Source: Rhodococcus sp. B50
GTDB taxonomy: Bacteria; Actinomycetota; Actinomycetes; Mycobacteriales; Mycobacteriaceae
DNA length: 64,000 nt
Reading direction: 5' to 3'
Assembly (NCBI RefSeq): GCF_013602415.1
Contig: NZ_WPAG02000002.1
Coordinates: 310,001-374,000 of the forward strand
Shown: positions 40,017-48,915 of the stretch, piece after piece
Layout of the letters: every line of letters starts with the position of its first letter
How positions within the stretch are numbered: the stretch's first letter is position 1
The notes under the pieces: model-generated
The model's input: the letters and a program-made list of their open reading frames with translations, nothing else
Told to the model about the DNA's origin: nothing
Databases searched by the model: none
Position numbers and translations under genes: made by a program

Positions 40017-41333
40017 TCACACCGACTGTGGCGCCCGCAGCACCACCACGTCGCCGTCGACGGTGGTGATCACGAACTCGCCGTCCGGTCCGATCCCGGT
40101 GCCGACCGGCAGTCCGGTGGACGGCTCGAGGGGCTCTTCCTCGGTGGTCGCTCCGTCCGCGAGATCGAGTACCGCGGCGACGAGTCCCCGGTCGCCGTCG
40201 ACGACCACGTAGGCCCGGCCGTCGGCGGTCACCGACGGGGCACCGTACGGCTTCACGTCCGCCCGCTCCCACTCGACGTCGGCGCCGTCGCCGTTGTCGC
40301 GCAACGCCGTGAGCGGCGCGCTGCCGTCGGCCGAGGCGAGGAGCAGCAGTCCGTCCTCGGTGACGGCGGGACCGAGTGCCGTGGGCCGGCCGGTGTCGTG
40401 GCTCCACCGCGCCTCGCCCGTCTCGGCGTCGAGCGCCCACAGAGCGCCGTCCCCGTCGTGGACGTAGACGGTGGAACCGTCCGCGGACAGCACCGGACTC
40501 GTCACCGCGCCGCCGGGGAGATCGGGCACCGACCACTCTTCGGTCACCACGGCGTCATCGCCGCTCGTGTAGCGCAGCGCCACGAGCGCGGACCGGTCGG
40601 CGCCCGGCCGCCACACGGTGACGAAGACGCGATCGGTGGCGGTGTCGACGGCCGGAGTGGTGGCGACCGGGCAGTCCTCCGACCCGCCGAAGCAGGCAGG
40701 TAGGCCGTGATCGCTCGCGAGTCGCGGCAGGTTCTGCCCGTCCGCGACGGTCGGTACCGGCACGAGATCGAACAAGGGCGCCTCGAGGTGGCCCGTCTGG
40801 GGATCGACGACGTTGACCTGACCGAAATGGGTGACCACCAACAGACTTCCGTCGGAGGTGAACTGTGCGCTGCGAGGACTGCCGCTCACAGGAATGCGCC
40901 AGCGACGCTGGCCGTGCTCGTTGAACGACAGCAGTCCGCCGTCCTCGCCGACGTAGATGTTGGCGACCGCGTCGGAGACGGGCGTGATCGTGGTGACGGC
41001 CGGTGCGAGACGCGTGCACCAGCGCTTGCGACCGGAATCCATCTGGAAGGAGAACAGATTGCATCCTGCCTCCGTCGCGGCCGTCACCGAGACCTGACCG
41101 TTGGCGGCGATGCCGGCGGGGGAGCCGGCCGCACCCCCCAGCGGACGGGTCCAGCCGGGTGCGAGATCGTCGACACCGTCGGCGGTCGCGGTGTTGCTGT
41201 TGCGGGCATCGGAGTGACGGCCCGGCCAGCCACCGCTCGACAACACGTCGTCGGTGCCGGCGCCACCACCGCACGCGCTCAGCGCGAAGACCACCGTCAG
41301 CGCCGGGACCGCGGTCCGCAGGACACCCCGCAT
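40017..41333 (-). CDS. PQQ-like beta-propeller lipoprotein
   Basis: 438 residues. Signal peptide with lipobox LSAC, then repeated beta-propeller blades of the PQQ-like/BamB type (NIYVGEDGGLLSFNEHGQRRWRI, TVYVHDGDGALWALDAETGEARW and similar). Located outside the membrane; perhaps a scaffold or binding protein. The position matches Rv3035. The ATG at 41333 has GGAGGA about 8 bases upstream; a GTG one codon earlier is possible. Divergent from the acyltransferase gene. Confidence 0.86.
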   Translation of the reverse strand: MRGVLRTAVPALTVVFALSACGGGAGTDDVLSSGGWPGRHSDARNSNTATADGVDDLAPGWTRPLGGAAGSPAGIAANGQVSVTAATEAGCNLFSFQMDSGRKRWCTRLAPAVTTITPVSDAVANIYVGEDGGLLSFNEHGQRRWRIPVSGSPRSAQFTSDGSLLVVTHFGQVNVVDPQTGHLEAPLFDLVPVPTVADGQNLPRLASDHGLPACFGGSEDCPVATTPAVDTATDRVFVTVWRPGADRSALVALRYTSGDDAVVTEEWSVPDLPGGAVTSPVLSADGSTVYVHDGDGALWALDAETGEARWSHDTGRPTALGPAVTEDGLLLLASADGSAPLTALRDNGDGADVEWERADVKPYGAPSVTADGRAYVVVDGDRGLVAAVLDLADGATTEEEPLEPSTGLPVGTGIGPDGEFVITTVDGDVVVLRAPQSV

Positions 41334-41414
41334 CACTCAACTCCTCCACAGGCGAACGATTCGACGTGTCAGCGTATCGGGCCGGGGGTCGTGAGCCGCG
41401 AACGAGGCGGACCG

Positions 41415-41420
41415 TAGGCT
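41415..41420 (+). promoter_or_regulatory. -10 element for leaderless acyltransferase transcript
   Basis: TAGGCT ends 6 bases before the ATG at 41427. Confidence 0.42.
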
Positions 41421-41426
41421 GCCCCT

Positions 41427-42185
41427 ATGACGAGCATGTGGGGTGCACCTCTGACGGCGAGGTGGCGCGGGTCCCGTCGCAGGGATCCCGAACAGGCACG
41501 ATTCCTGACGCTGTCCTCTCTGAAGTGGGTGCTGGACAACAAGGCGTACACGCCCTGGTACCTGGTCCGGTACTACCGCCTGGCGAAGTTCCGGCTGGCC
41601 AATCCGCACGTGGTGCTGCGCGGCATGGTGTTCCTGGGCAAGAACGTCGAAATCCACGCGACGCCGGAACTCTCGCGCCTCGAGATCGGCAGATGGGTCC
41701 ATATCGGCGACGGCAACGCGATCCGCTGCCACGAGGGCTCGCTCCGGATCGGCGACAAGGTCGTCTTCGGCAGGGACAACGTGGTCAACACCTATCTCGA
41801 CATCGAGATCGGAGCGTCGACGCTGGTCGCGGACTGGTGCTACATCTGCGACTTCGACCACCGCACGGAGGACATCACCTATCCGATCAAGGACCAGGGC
41901 ATCGTGAAGAGCCCCGTCCGGATCGGCCCGGACACCTGGATCGCCGCGAAGGTCACCGTGCTCCGGGGCACGCGCGTCGGCCGTGGTTCGGTGCTGGGAG
42001 CGCACGCGGTCGTCAAGGGCGACATCCCCGATTTCAGTATCGCGGTGGGTTCGCCCGCCAAGGTGGTCAAGAACCGTAAGGTGGCGTGGGAGAGCGCCGC
42101 AGCCGAGCGTGCTGCCCGGGAAGCGGCGCTCGCCGACATCGCACGGAAGAAGTCGGGAGACACGCCCGCGGACGTGCACCAGTAG
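41427..42185 (+). CDS. left-handed beta-helix acyltransferase (Rv3034c-like)
   Basis: 252 residues with hexapeptide repeats forming a left-handed beta-helix (LEIGRWVHIGDGNAIRC, LRIGDKVVFGRDNVVN, VRIGPDTWIAAKVTVLRGTRVGRGSVLGAHAVVKGDIPDFSIAVGSPAKVVK) as in maltose/galactoside O-acetyltransferases. FDHRTED may carry the catalytic His. The mycobacterial counterpart is linked to acylation of methylglucose lipopolysaccharide. The substrate here is inferred from the alpha-glucan genes at 44-47 kb. Confidence 0.88.
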   Translation: MTSMWGAPLTARWRGSRRRDPEQARFLTLSSLKWVLDNKAYTPWYLVRYYRLAKFRLANPHVVLRGMVFLGKNVEIHATPELSRLEIGRWVHIGDGNAIRCHEGSLRIGDKVVFGRDNVVNTYLDIEIGASTLVADWCYICDFDHRTEDITYPIKDQGIVKSPVRIGPDTWIAAKVTVLRGTRVGRGSVLGAHAVVKGDIPDFSIAVGSPAKVVKNRKVAWESAAAERAAREAALADIARKKSGDTPADVHQ

Positions 42186-42217
42186 CGACGCGGGCCGGAC
42201 ACTGTCGGGGGACAGCA

Positions 42218-43720
42218 ATGGAGTACTCGGAGTATCGCAGTCACGACGCGACCGGCCTCGCCGAGCTCGTCGCTGCGGGGCAGGTGTCGGCGAGTGAGCT
42301 GCTCGAGACCGCGATCGCGCGGCTCGACACGGTCGAACCGACACTGAACACCGTCGTCCGCAGGCTCGACGACCGGGCCCGCGCCCGCGCTCGCGACTCA
42401 CTCGAGGGTCCGTTCGCCGGGGTGCCGTTCCTGCTCAAGGATCTGGGGCAGGATCTGGCCGGTGAGCCGACGTCGAGAGGTTCCCGTGTTCTCGCCGACC
42501 TGCCGGTGGACGAGAACTCGGTGATCGTGGACCGGTGGCTCGGAGCGGGGCTGGTCCCGTTCGGGAAGACGAACACCCCCGAGTTCGGAGCGAAGGGCAT
42601 CACCGAGCCCGAGGCCTTCGGGGCGAGCCGCAATCCGTGGGATCCAGCGGTGACTCCGGGTGGGTCGTCGGGCGGATCCGCCGCCGCGGTCGCGGCCGGC
42701 GTCGTTCCCGTGGCCGGAGCGAGTGACGGCGGTGGCTCCATCCGCATCCCCGCCGCCTGCTGCGGGCTCCTCGGACTCAAACCCGGGCGCGGACTCGTGC
42801 CGACCGGGCCTCGCGGTGGGGAGCCTCTGCACGGGGCCGCCACCAACGGGGTGATCTGCCGGACGGTGCGCGATGCCGCGGCCTTCCTCGACGTCATGGC
42901 CGGCTCGTACGCGGGCGGCCCGTATCTCGTCGAACGAGTGCAGTCGTACGCGGAGGCCGCACGCTCGGCTCCGAAGCGGTTGCGGATCGGGTACGAGACC
43001 GCGTCACCGATCGGGACGCCGGTGGACCCGGAGGCGGTGGCCGCAGTGGACGGTGCCGTCGCGGTGCTCGGGGAACTCGGTCATCACGTCGAACCCGCCT
43101 CGACGGGTATCGACGAACGGCGTCTGGCCGAGGACTTCCTCACGATGTGGTTCGCCACGGCCGCCGCAGAGGTTGCCGACGCTTGCCGCCTCACGGGGGC
43201 GCGGCCGGAGGACTTCGAGTTCGACACCCGTATCATCGCCGCACTCGGAAAGACGACTTCGGCGTCGGACTACATTGCGGCACATGCCCGTTGGGCCGAG
43301 TATGCGAGTGGTCTCGCGCAGTTCCACGAGCGCTACGATCTGCTGCTCACGCCGACGCTCGCATGCCCGCCGTCGCGCATCGGCGAACTCGACACGCCGC
43401 GCTGGATGCGGCGTGCCGGCGAGGCTCTCCTGCGGACCCGAACCGCGTGGATCGCGGGCCGGGCCGGTTTCGTCGACCGCGTGGTGGACGACAATCTGGG
43501 CCGCACCCCCTACACGCAGCTGGCCAATATCACCGGACGTCCGGCGATGTCGGTTCCGTTGCACTGGACGGCGTCCGGTCTGCCGCTCGGGGTGCAGTTC
43601 GTCGCGCCGCTCGGCGGGGAGGGTGTGCTTCTCGCTCTCGCCGGCGAACTCGAACACGCCCGGCCGTGGTTCGATCGGCAGCCGCCGCTCGCTCCGGCCG
43701 AGTTGTCCCCTGCCTCCTGA
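42218..43720 (+). CDS. amidase signature enzyme
   Basis: 500-residue hydrolase with the full Ser-cisSer-Lys triad: Lys74 (LLKDLG), Ser150 (GGSSGGS) and Ser174 (SDGGGSIRIPA), with the usual 24-residue gap between the serines. Hydrolyses a carboxamide; the substrate is not predictable. It is not GatA, since no gatC/gatB genes are near. The ATG follows GGGGGA. It starts 32 bases after the acyltransferase stop and could be co-transcribed. It is not part of the mycobacterial gene order I recall. Confidence 0.92.
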   Translation: MEYSEYRSHDATGLAELVAAGQVSASELLETAIARLDTVEPTLNTVVRRLDDRARARARDSLEGPFAGVPFLLKDLGQDLAGEPTSRGSRVLADLPVDENSVIVDRWLGAGLVPFGKTNTPEFGAKGITEPEAFGASRNPWDPAVTPGGSSGGSAAAVAAGVVPVAGASDGGGSIRIPAACCGLLGLKPGRGLVPTGPRGGEPLHGAATNGVICRTVRDAAAFLDVMAGSYAGGPYLVERVQSYAEAARSAPKRLRIGYETASPIGTPVDPEAVAAVDGAVAVLGELGHHVEPASTGIDERRLAEDFLTMWFATAAAEVADACRLTGARPEDFEFDTRIIAALGKTTSASDYIAAHARWAEYASGLAQFHERYDLLLTPTLACPPSRIGELDTPRWMRRAGEALLRTRTAWIAGRAGFVDRVVDDNLGRTPYTQLANITGRPAMSVPLHWTASGLPLGVQFVAPLGGEGVLLALAGELEHARPWFDRQPPLAPAELSPAS

Positions 43721-43733
43721 GCCGGAAGTCCAC

Positions 43734-44273
43734 TCAGGAGGACAAAGATTTCCGGTACACGACCGTCTCGCACGGAACAGCAAGGGCGGAAACGAGTTCC
43801 GGATGCCGAGTATCGAGCGGAGTGGGTTCCTCCGGCACGTACCCGAGCCCGGTGTAGAGCCGGTCGAGGAAGACTTTGGACTCGTGCGAGGTGTCGCGGG
43901 GGCGGATCACCTCGAGTTGCATCGTCTCGAACCCCTGCTCGGCGCACTCCGACTCGACGGCGTCGATCAGGAGGCGGCCGACGCCCGTGCCGCGGACCTT
44001 CGGGTCGGACGCGAGCATCCCGAACTCGGCCGTCGTCCCGTCCACCGGCGTCACGCGGATGCACCCGACCACCTGCCCGTGGGAGCGGGCGATCCGGATA
44101 CTGCCTTCCCGTGCGTAGCGGGTGATCTCGTCCGGGTCGGTCCGCGTGGTGCCCGGCACCCACATGCCGTCCTCGGCGACCGCGTAGACGGCGTTGAGCA
44201 GATCTGTGACGGCGATGACGTCGGATTCGAGCGGTTCGAGGCGCTCGACCTCGACCGTGTGCTGCCCGTTCAT
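43734..44273 (-). CDS. GNAT-family N-acetyltransferase
   Basis: 179 residues. Acetyl-CoA loop KVRGTGVGRLLIDAVESE (92-109) with the R/Q-x-x-G-x-G/A pattern, preceded by VVGCIRVTPVDGTTAEFGMLA. Acetylates an unknown amine. The ATG at 44273 shares ATGA with the glucosyltransferase stop, so it is the last gene of the alpha-glucan operon; the frame stays open far upstream only because of GC-rich antiphase coding. Confidence 0.88.
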   Translation of the reverse strand: MNGQHTVEVERLEPLESDVIAVTDLLNAVYAVAEDGMWVPGTTRTDPDEITRYAREGSIRIARSHGQVVGCIRVTPVDGTTAEFGMLASDPKVRGTGVGRLLIDAVESECAEQGFETMQLEVIRPRDTSHESKVFLDRLYTGLGYVPEEPTPLDTRHPELVSALAVPCETVVYRKSLSS

Positions 44274-45517
44274 CCGCGATCCGGGAGTGGACGTTGCGGG
44301 ATCGTGGGGCGTGCCAGCGGGTGACGCACCCGTCGCTTCGCCGACGAGTAGACCTGCACGGTCTCCTCGGCGACGCGGCGCCAGTCGAAGTCGTCGGTCA
44401 GGCGCGCGCGGGCGGCTCGGGCGCGTACCTGTGCGTCCTCGGGGTCGTCGAGGGTCTCCCGGACGGCCGAGACGAGCCCGGCCACGTCGCCGGGCTGGAA
44501 CGACAGTCCGGTCACTCCGTCGACCACCGCTTCGCCCAGGCCGCCGGCGGTGGACGCGATCAGCGGGGTGCCTGCGGCCGCGGCTTCGAGGGCGATGATG
44601 CCGAACGGCTCGTAGCGGCTCGGCAGCACGATCGCGTCGGCACCGTGCAACCAGCCGAGCAACTCGGTGTGGTCGAGGTTGCCGAGGAAACTCACCGATC
44701 GTGCGACGCGGTGTACCCGTGCCTGTTCGCGGAGCCATTCGAACTGGGTGCCTTCGCCGGCGACCACGAGGGTCGTGCCGGGATGCGACCGGCGGATGCG
44801 AGGGAGGGCGGCGATCGCGTCCTGCACACCCTTCTCGTATTCGAGGCGACCGACGTACAGCAGCCGTGCCGGTCCGGGACGCGGTTCGCGTTCGCGGTAC
44901 GACCAGGTGGTGAGGTCGATACCGTTGCGGATCACCGAGATCTCCGGCAGATCCGGTCCGTACAGTTCGGTGACCTCGTCGTGCATCGACGCCGAACACG
45001 TGATGAGCCGGTCGGATTCGTTGGCGAGCCACCATTCGACGGAATGCACCTGCCGATTGATCCGGCCCGACAGCCAGCCGCTGTGGCGACCGGCCTCGGT
45101 CGCGTGCAGGGTCGACACGAGTGGCACGTCGAAGTACTCGGCCAGCGCGATCGCAGGGTGGGCGACGAGCCAGTCGTGGGCGTGGACGACGTCGGGGTGC
45201 CAACCCTCGCCGATACCGCCGCGGCTCAATCCGATCCCGGCGCGGACCATCGCGTGGCCCATCGCCAGGGTCCACGCGATCATGTCCTCGCCGAAGTCGA
45301 AGTGGGGTGCGTCCTCCGCGACCGCCACCACGAGCACGCCGTCGGCGATGTGACCGACCGTGGGGTGGGTCGACGCATCGGTGCCGGTCGGACGACGCGA
45401 CAGCACCACTACCTCGTTGCCGGCCGCGGCGAGTTCGGTGGCGAGATGGTGGACGTGTCTGCCCAGACCGCCGACGACGACGGGCGGGTACTCCCATGAG
45501 ACGAGCAGGATCTTCAT
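44270..45517 (-). CDS. GT4 alpha-glucosyltransferase (Rv3032-like)
   Basis: 415-residue GT-B glycosyltransferase of family 4. N-terminal acceptor domain starting MKILLVSWEYPPVVVGGLGRHVHHLA, DVVHAHDWL, and a C-terminal nucleotide-sugar domain with YVGRLEYEKGVQDAI and the EX7E motif PFGIIALEAAAAGTPLIAS. Related proteins elongate intracellular alpha-1,4-glucans, including methylglucose lipopolysaccharide. The ATG at 45517 shares ATGA with the GH57 stop, so both work on the same polymer. Confidence 0.93.
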   Translation of the reverse strand: MKILLVSWEYPPVVVGGLGRHVHHLATELAAAGNEVVVLSRRPTGTDASTHPTVGHIADGVLVVAVAEDAPHFDFGEDMIAWTLAMGHAMVRAGIGLSRGGIGEGWHPDVVHAHDWLVAHPAIALAEYFDVPLVSTLHATEAGRHSGWLSGRINRQVHSVEWWLANESDRLITCSASMHDEVTELYGPDLPEISVIRNGIDLTTWSYREREPRPGPARLLYVGRLEYEKGVQDAIAALPRIRRSHPGTTLVVAGEGTQFEWLREQARVHRVARSVSFLGNLDHTELLGWLHGADAIVLPSRYEPFGIIALEAAAAGTPLIASTAGGLGEAVVDGVTGLSFQPGDVAGLVSAVRETLDDPEDAQVRARAARARLTDDFDWRRVAEETVQVYSSAKRRVRHPLARPTIPQRPLPDRG

Positions 45518-47064
45518 CGCGGGCCTCCGTGGCGTCCGGGCAGTCGTCGGGCGTCGAGTCCTGGGAAGAGATTGTCGGCGCGGTTCCATCCGTCGGCCAG
45601 CCGGTGCGCGGTGTCGGTGCGTCCGGAGTCGACCGCCTCGGCGATCTCGCGCAGTGCGTGGGCATGCTTGTGCGCGCGGTCGCGGGCGTAGGCGGCGGCG
45701 GTGTCCTTGCTGACCATGAACGCCCAGTCGCTGGACACCGTGAGCAGCGCTTCGCGCAGCATCTGATCGTGCACGCGGTTGCGGAGCGCAACCGGCGAGG
45801 TGTTCTGCTCGCGGGCCTTGTCGATGCTGTCGAGGGTCGTGCGCACCACCTCGCCGTTGAGACGCACGAGGTCGGCGACCTGATCGCCGGCCCAGACCCG
45901 CCAGTCCTTGCCCGAACCCCACGACGAATCCTCGAGATCGACGGAGGCGCCGACGTAGCCGCGGTCGCGGGCATCGGCCAGGGTTCCCACCTCGATACCG
46001 GCCTCGGGAAGGGCGCGCAGCAGTCGTTCGAGGAAGATCGGTCCCTCGAACCACCAGTGCCCGAACAGTTCCGTGTCGAATGCCGCGACCACGAGTGCGT
46101 CCCGGCCGATGCGGTCGGATTCGCTGCGCAGACGCTGCCGGACGGTCCCGACGAAGTCGGCGACGTGCCTGTCGACGGTCTGCGACGCGAGTTCGGGGTC
46201 GTAGGGCGCCTTCTCGTGCGAGGGCACCGTGCGGCCCGTGACCCGGGAGGGTTTGAGTCCGGTGTCGTGGCAGTAGGTGTGGAAGTCGCGGTAGGCGGAG
46301 TGGCCGGGGTAGCCGGACTTCGGCGACCACACCCGGTACGAGACCTGCAGGTCGCGGCCGAAGCACACGACGTCCGAGCCGTGGACCGTGCGGCCGAGCG
46401 AGGTGTCGCCGCGCAGTGCGGGGCCGTCGACCATGAAGTGCTCGACACCCGCTGCGGCGTAGCCCTTCTCCATACCCGGCGAGTAACCGCATTCCGGACC
46501 CCAGATGCCGCGCGGCCGATGGTTCCAGCGGGCGTGGGCGTCGGCGAGACCCTCGGACAGGGAGAACGCCCGCAGTCGCGGGTCGAGGAGGGGCTGGAAG
46601 GGATGGGCCAGGGGGCCACCGAGCAGTTCGATCGCGTCGGCGTCGATCAGCTGCCGGACGACGGGGGATCCTCCGTGGCGCCAATGGGTTTCGAAATCCT
46701 CGAGTGCGGCCGAGGCAGCGCGGTGCTCGCGAGCGCCGAGCGCGCGGTAGGACTCCTCCCGCATGCCGGCGGCCTCGTGCGCGCGGAGCTGCCAGTTGCC
46801 GAGCCAATGGTGCATTCCGGCGAGGCAGTGCGGATCGTCGAGTTGCGCGGCGAGTACCGGGGTGACGCCCAACGTGAGCATCCGGGTCCGGCCTTCGGCG
46901 GCGAGTCGCCGCAGGACATCGGTGACGGGCAGATAGGTCGCGGCCCACGACTGGTAGAGCCATTCCTCCCCGACCGGCCACCGACCGTGATGGGCGAGCC
47001 ACGGAAGATGGGAATGGAGGACGAGCGCGAACATGCCGGGTTCGCGAGGTGATGCGGCACTCAC
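45514..47064 (-). CDS. GH57 1,4-alpha-glucan branching enzyme (Rv3031-like)
   Basis: 516 residues of the GH57 class. Starts with FALVLHSHLPWLAHHGRWPVGEEW; GIWGPECGYSPGMEKG carries the nucleophile Glu and AAFDTELFGHWWFEG the acid/base Asp. Introduces alpha-1,6 branches in alpha-1,4-glucan. The length is like Rv3031 (526). The GTG at 47064 shares GTGA with the methyltransferase stop; the longer upstream frame is antiphase coding. Confidence 0.93.
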   Translation of the reverse strand: MSAASPREPGMFALVLHSHLPWLAHHGRWPVGEEWLYQSWAATYLPVTDVLRRLAAEGRTRMLTLGVTPVLAAQLDDPHCLAGMHHWLGNWQLRAHEAAGMREESYRALGAREHRAASAALEDFETHWRHGGSPVVRQLIDADAIELLGGPLAHPFQPLLDPRLRAFSLSEGLADAHARWNHRPRGIWGPECGYSPGMEKGYAAAGVEHFMVDGPALRGDTSLGRTVHGSDVVCFGRDLQVSYRVWSPKSGYPGHSAYRDFHTYCHDTGLKPSRVTGRTVPSHEKAPYDPELASQTVDRHVADFVGTVRQRLRSESDRIGRDALVVAAFDTELFGHWWFEGPIFLERLLRALPEAGIEVGTLADARDRGYVGASVDLEDSSWGSGKDWRVWAGDQVADLVRLNGEVVRTTLDSIDKAREQNTSPVALRNRVHDQMLREALLTVSSDWAFMVSKDTAAAYARDRAHKHAHALREIAEAVDSGRTDTAHRLADGWNRADNLFPGLDARRLPGRHGGPR

Positions 47065-47861
47065 GGCGCAGTGTCCTTCGCCGCGGGATCCTTCATGGCG
47101 ATCGCGACGAGATCGAGGCTCGCATCGATGTTCCCGGGAACGATGGCGAAGTCGTCGACCGAGACCATGGCGACGTCGGCGGTGAGATCGTCCGGCCACG
47201 GCTGACCCGCGAGCGCCCGTTCGATCTGGGCGTCGATGAACGATCCGCCGTGCTTGGCGTCGAGAGCGCACAGTGCGGGACCGTGGTGCACGCCCGTCAT
47301 GAGTTCGACGCGGAAGCCTGCTTCCTCGAGCAGTTCCGTCAGTTCGGTGGCGTTCAGTTCACGGGTGTGGAACGGGTTGAGCGGGGTGTCGCGCCCGGGG
47401 GAGAAGGTGATGCGGTTCGGCGTACTGATCAACAATTCGCCGCCGGGAGTGAGAACACGATGACATTCGCGTAGGAACTGTGTCTGATCCCACAGATGCT
47501 CGATCACCTGGAAGTTCACGACCGTATCGACCGATTCGTCCGCGAGGGGAAGTTCGGCGAGGTTGCCGTGGCGCATGTCCACGCGGGGGTAGCGGGCACG
47601 GATGTGCGCGACCGCGGTCTCGTCGTAGTCGAGCCCGATCACGCGCGTGGCGACGTCGGCGATCATGTCGGCGCCGTAGCCTTCGCCGGCCCCGGCCTCG
47701 AGCACGGTCCGGTTCTCGCAGCGGGAGAGAAAGTGCTGGTAGACCACCTCGTGACGTCGGAACCAGTAGTTCTCCTCGGCGATGCCGGGGACCGTCCGTT
47801 CGCCGGTGAGGGGGAGGGTGTGCGCGTCGTCGGCGCGGGCGGGGGTGTCGCTCACCGCCAC
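47061..47861 (-). CDS. SAM-dependent methyltransferase (Rv3030-like)
   Basis: 266 residues, class I. SAM motif LEAGAGEGYG (54-63), followed by IGLDYDETAVAHIRARYP and FQVIEHLWDQTQFLRECHRVLTPGGELLISTPN. First gene of the minus-strand operon methyltransferase-GH57-GT4-GNAT; in mycobacteria the equivalent is thought to 6-O-methylate glucose units. The GTG at 47861 has GGAGGGG 9 bases upstream; a GTG two codons later and an ATG 16 codons earlier are alternatives. Confidence 0.9.
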   Translation of the reverse strand: MAVSDTPARADDAHTLPLTGERTVPGIAEENYWFRRHEVVYQHFLSRCENRTVLEAGAGEGYGADMIADVATRVIGLDYDETAVAHIRARYPRVDMRHGNLAELPLADESVDTVVNFQVIEHLWDQTQFLRECHRVLTPGGELLISTPNRITFSPGRDTPLNPFHTRELNATELTELLEEAGFRVELMTGVHHGPALCALDAKHGGSFIDAQIERALAGQPWPDDLTADVAMVSVDDFAIVPGNIDASLDLVAIAMKDPAAKDTAP

Positions 47862-47957
47862 GACATTAGACCCCTCCCCGGAGGCAAGGTCTCCGGTGTT
47901 CCAGATCACAGGTTTGGTCGTCCTTCCGTGCGGCTATGGTGAACCGGGAATCCCGTC

Positions 47958-47977
47958 AAGTTACCGGCCGGTAACTT
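47958..47977. promoter_or_regulatory. 20-base perfect palindrome before etfBA
   Basis: AAGTTACCGGCCGGTAACTT is fully self-complementary. Ten bases further on is TGATAATCT (GATAAT at 47985-47990), a -10 candidate for etfB, so the palindrome covers the -35 region. It has TetR-operator form and could also affect the divergent methyltransferase operon. Confidence 0.72.
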
Positions 47978-48084
47978 AGCGGCTGATAATCTATCGCACA
48001 CGCCGTGCGAAAGACACGAGTGCTCGGTTCAGGCAGCGCCTTGCCGACCAAAGGCAGCTACACACAGGAGGTCGACGCAGACCC

Positions 48085-48870
48085 ATGACGAACATCGTCG
48101 TTTTGATCAAGCAGGTCCCCGACACGTGGTCCGAGCGCAAGCTCAGCGACGGCGACTACACGCTCGACCGTGAGGCCGCCGATGCCGTGCTCGACGAGAT
48201 CAACGAGCGCGCTGTCGAGGAAGCTCTGCTCATCAAGGAGCGCGACGGCGGCGAGGTCACCGTTCTGACCGCCGGCCCGGACCGCGCGACCGACGCCATC
48301 CGCAAGGCGCTGTCCATGGGCGCCGACAAGGCGATCCACCTCAACGATCCCGCCCTGCACGGCTCGGACTCCATCCAGACCGCGTACGCGATTGCCGCCG
48401 CGCTCGGCCAGATCGAGGGCGTCGAGCTGGTCATCGCCGGTAACGAGGCCACCGACGGCCGCGTGGGCGCCGTTCCCGCGATCATCGCCGAGTACCTGGG
48501 CCTCCCGCACCTGACGCACCTGCGCAAGCTCACCATCGCCGACGGCAAGGCCACCGGCGAGCGCGAAACCGACGAGGGCGTCTTCGGCATCGAAGCTCCG
48601 CTCCCCGCCATCGTCTCGGTCACCGAGAAGATCAACGAGCCCCGCTTCCCCTCCTTCAAGGGCATCATGGCCGCCAAGAAGAAGGAAGTTCAGACCCTCA
48701 CCCTTGCCGACATCGGTCTCGATCCGGAGATCTTCGGTGTTGCCAACGCGGCGTCCACCGTCACCGGTGTGACCCCGAAGCCCCCGCGTACCGCGGGTGA
48801 GCGCGTCGCCGACGAAGGCGACGGCGGCACCAAGATCGCCCAGTACCTCGTCGGCCAGAAGATCATCTGA
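48085..48870 (+). CDS. etfB: electron transfer flavoprotein beta subunit
   Basis: 261-residue beta subunit of ETF (FixA type). Takes electrons from acyl-CoA dehydrogenases and other flavin dehydrogenases together with EtfA. Begins MTNIVVLIKQVPDTW, with LSMGADKAIHL, VIAGNEATDGRVGAVPAIIAEYLGLPHLT and the AMP-binding region typical of EtfB. The ATG at 48085 has AGGAGG 13 bases upstream, a long spacing. The leader from the predicted -10 is about 90 bases. It is followed by etfA after 45 bases. Confidence 0.97.
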   Translation: MTNIVVLIKQVPDTWSERKLSDGDYTLDREAADAVLDEINERAVEEALLIKERDGGEVTVLTAGPDRATDAIRKALSMGADKAIHLNDPALHGSDSIQTAYAIAAALGQIEGVELVIAGNEATDGRVGAVPAIIAEYLGLPHLTHLRKLTIADGKATGERETDEGVFGIEAPLPAIVSVTEKINEPRFPSFKGIMAAKKKEVQTLTLADIGLDPEIFGVANAASTVTGVTPKPPRTAGERVADEGDGGTKIAQYLVGQKII

Positions 48871-48915
48871 TCGCGCCCCGCGACAACATCTGACATATCT
48901 AGGAGAGAAGTAGTA

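Noticed and set aside
43734..46619. A 961-codon minus-strand frame that could be read as one large protein
   Set aside because: Its last 179 codons are the GNAT gene; the rest is out of frame with the GT4 and GH57 genes and is Arg/Pro-rich nonsense.
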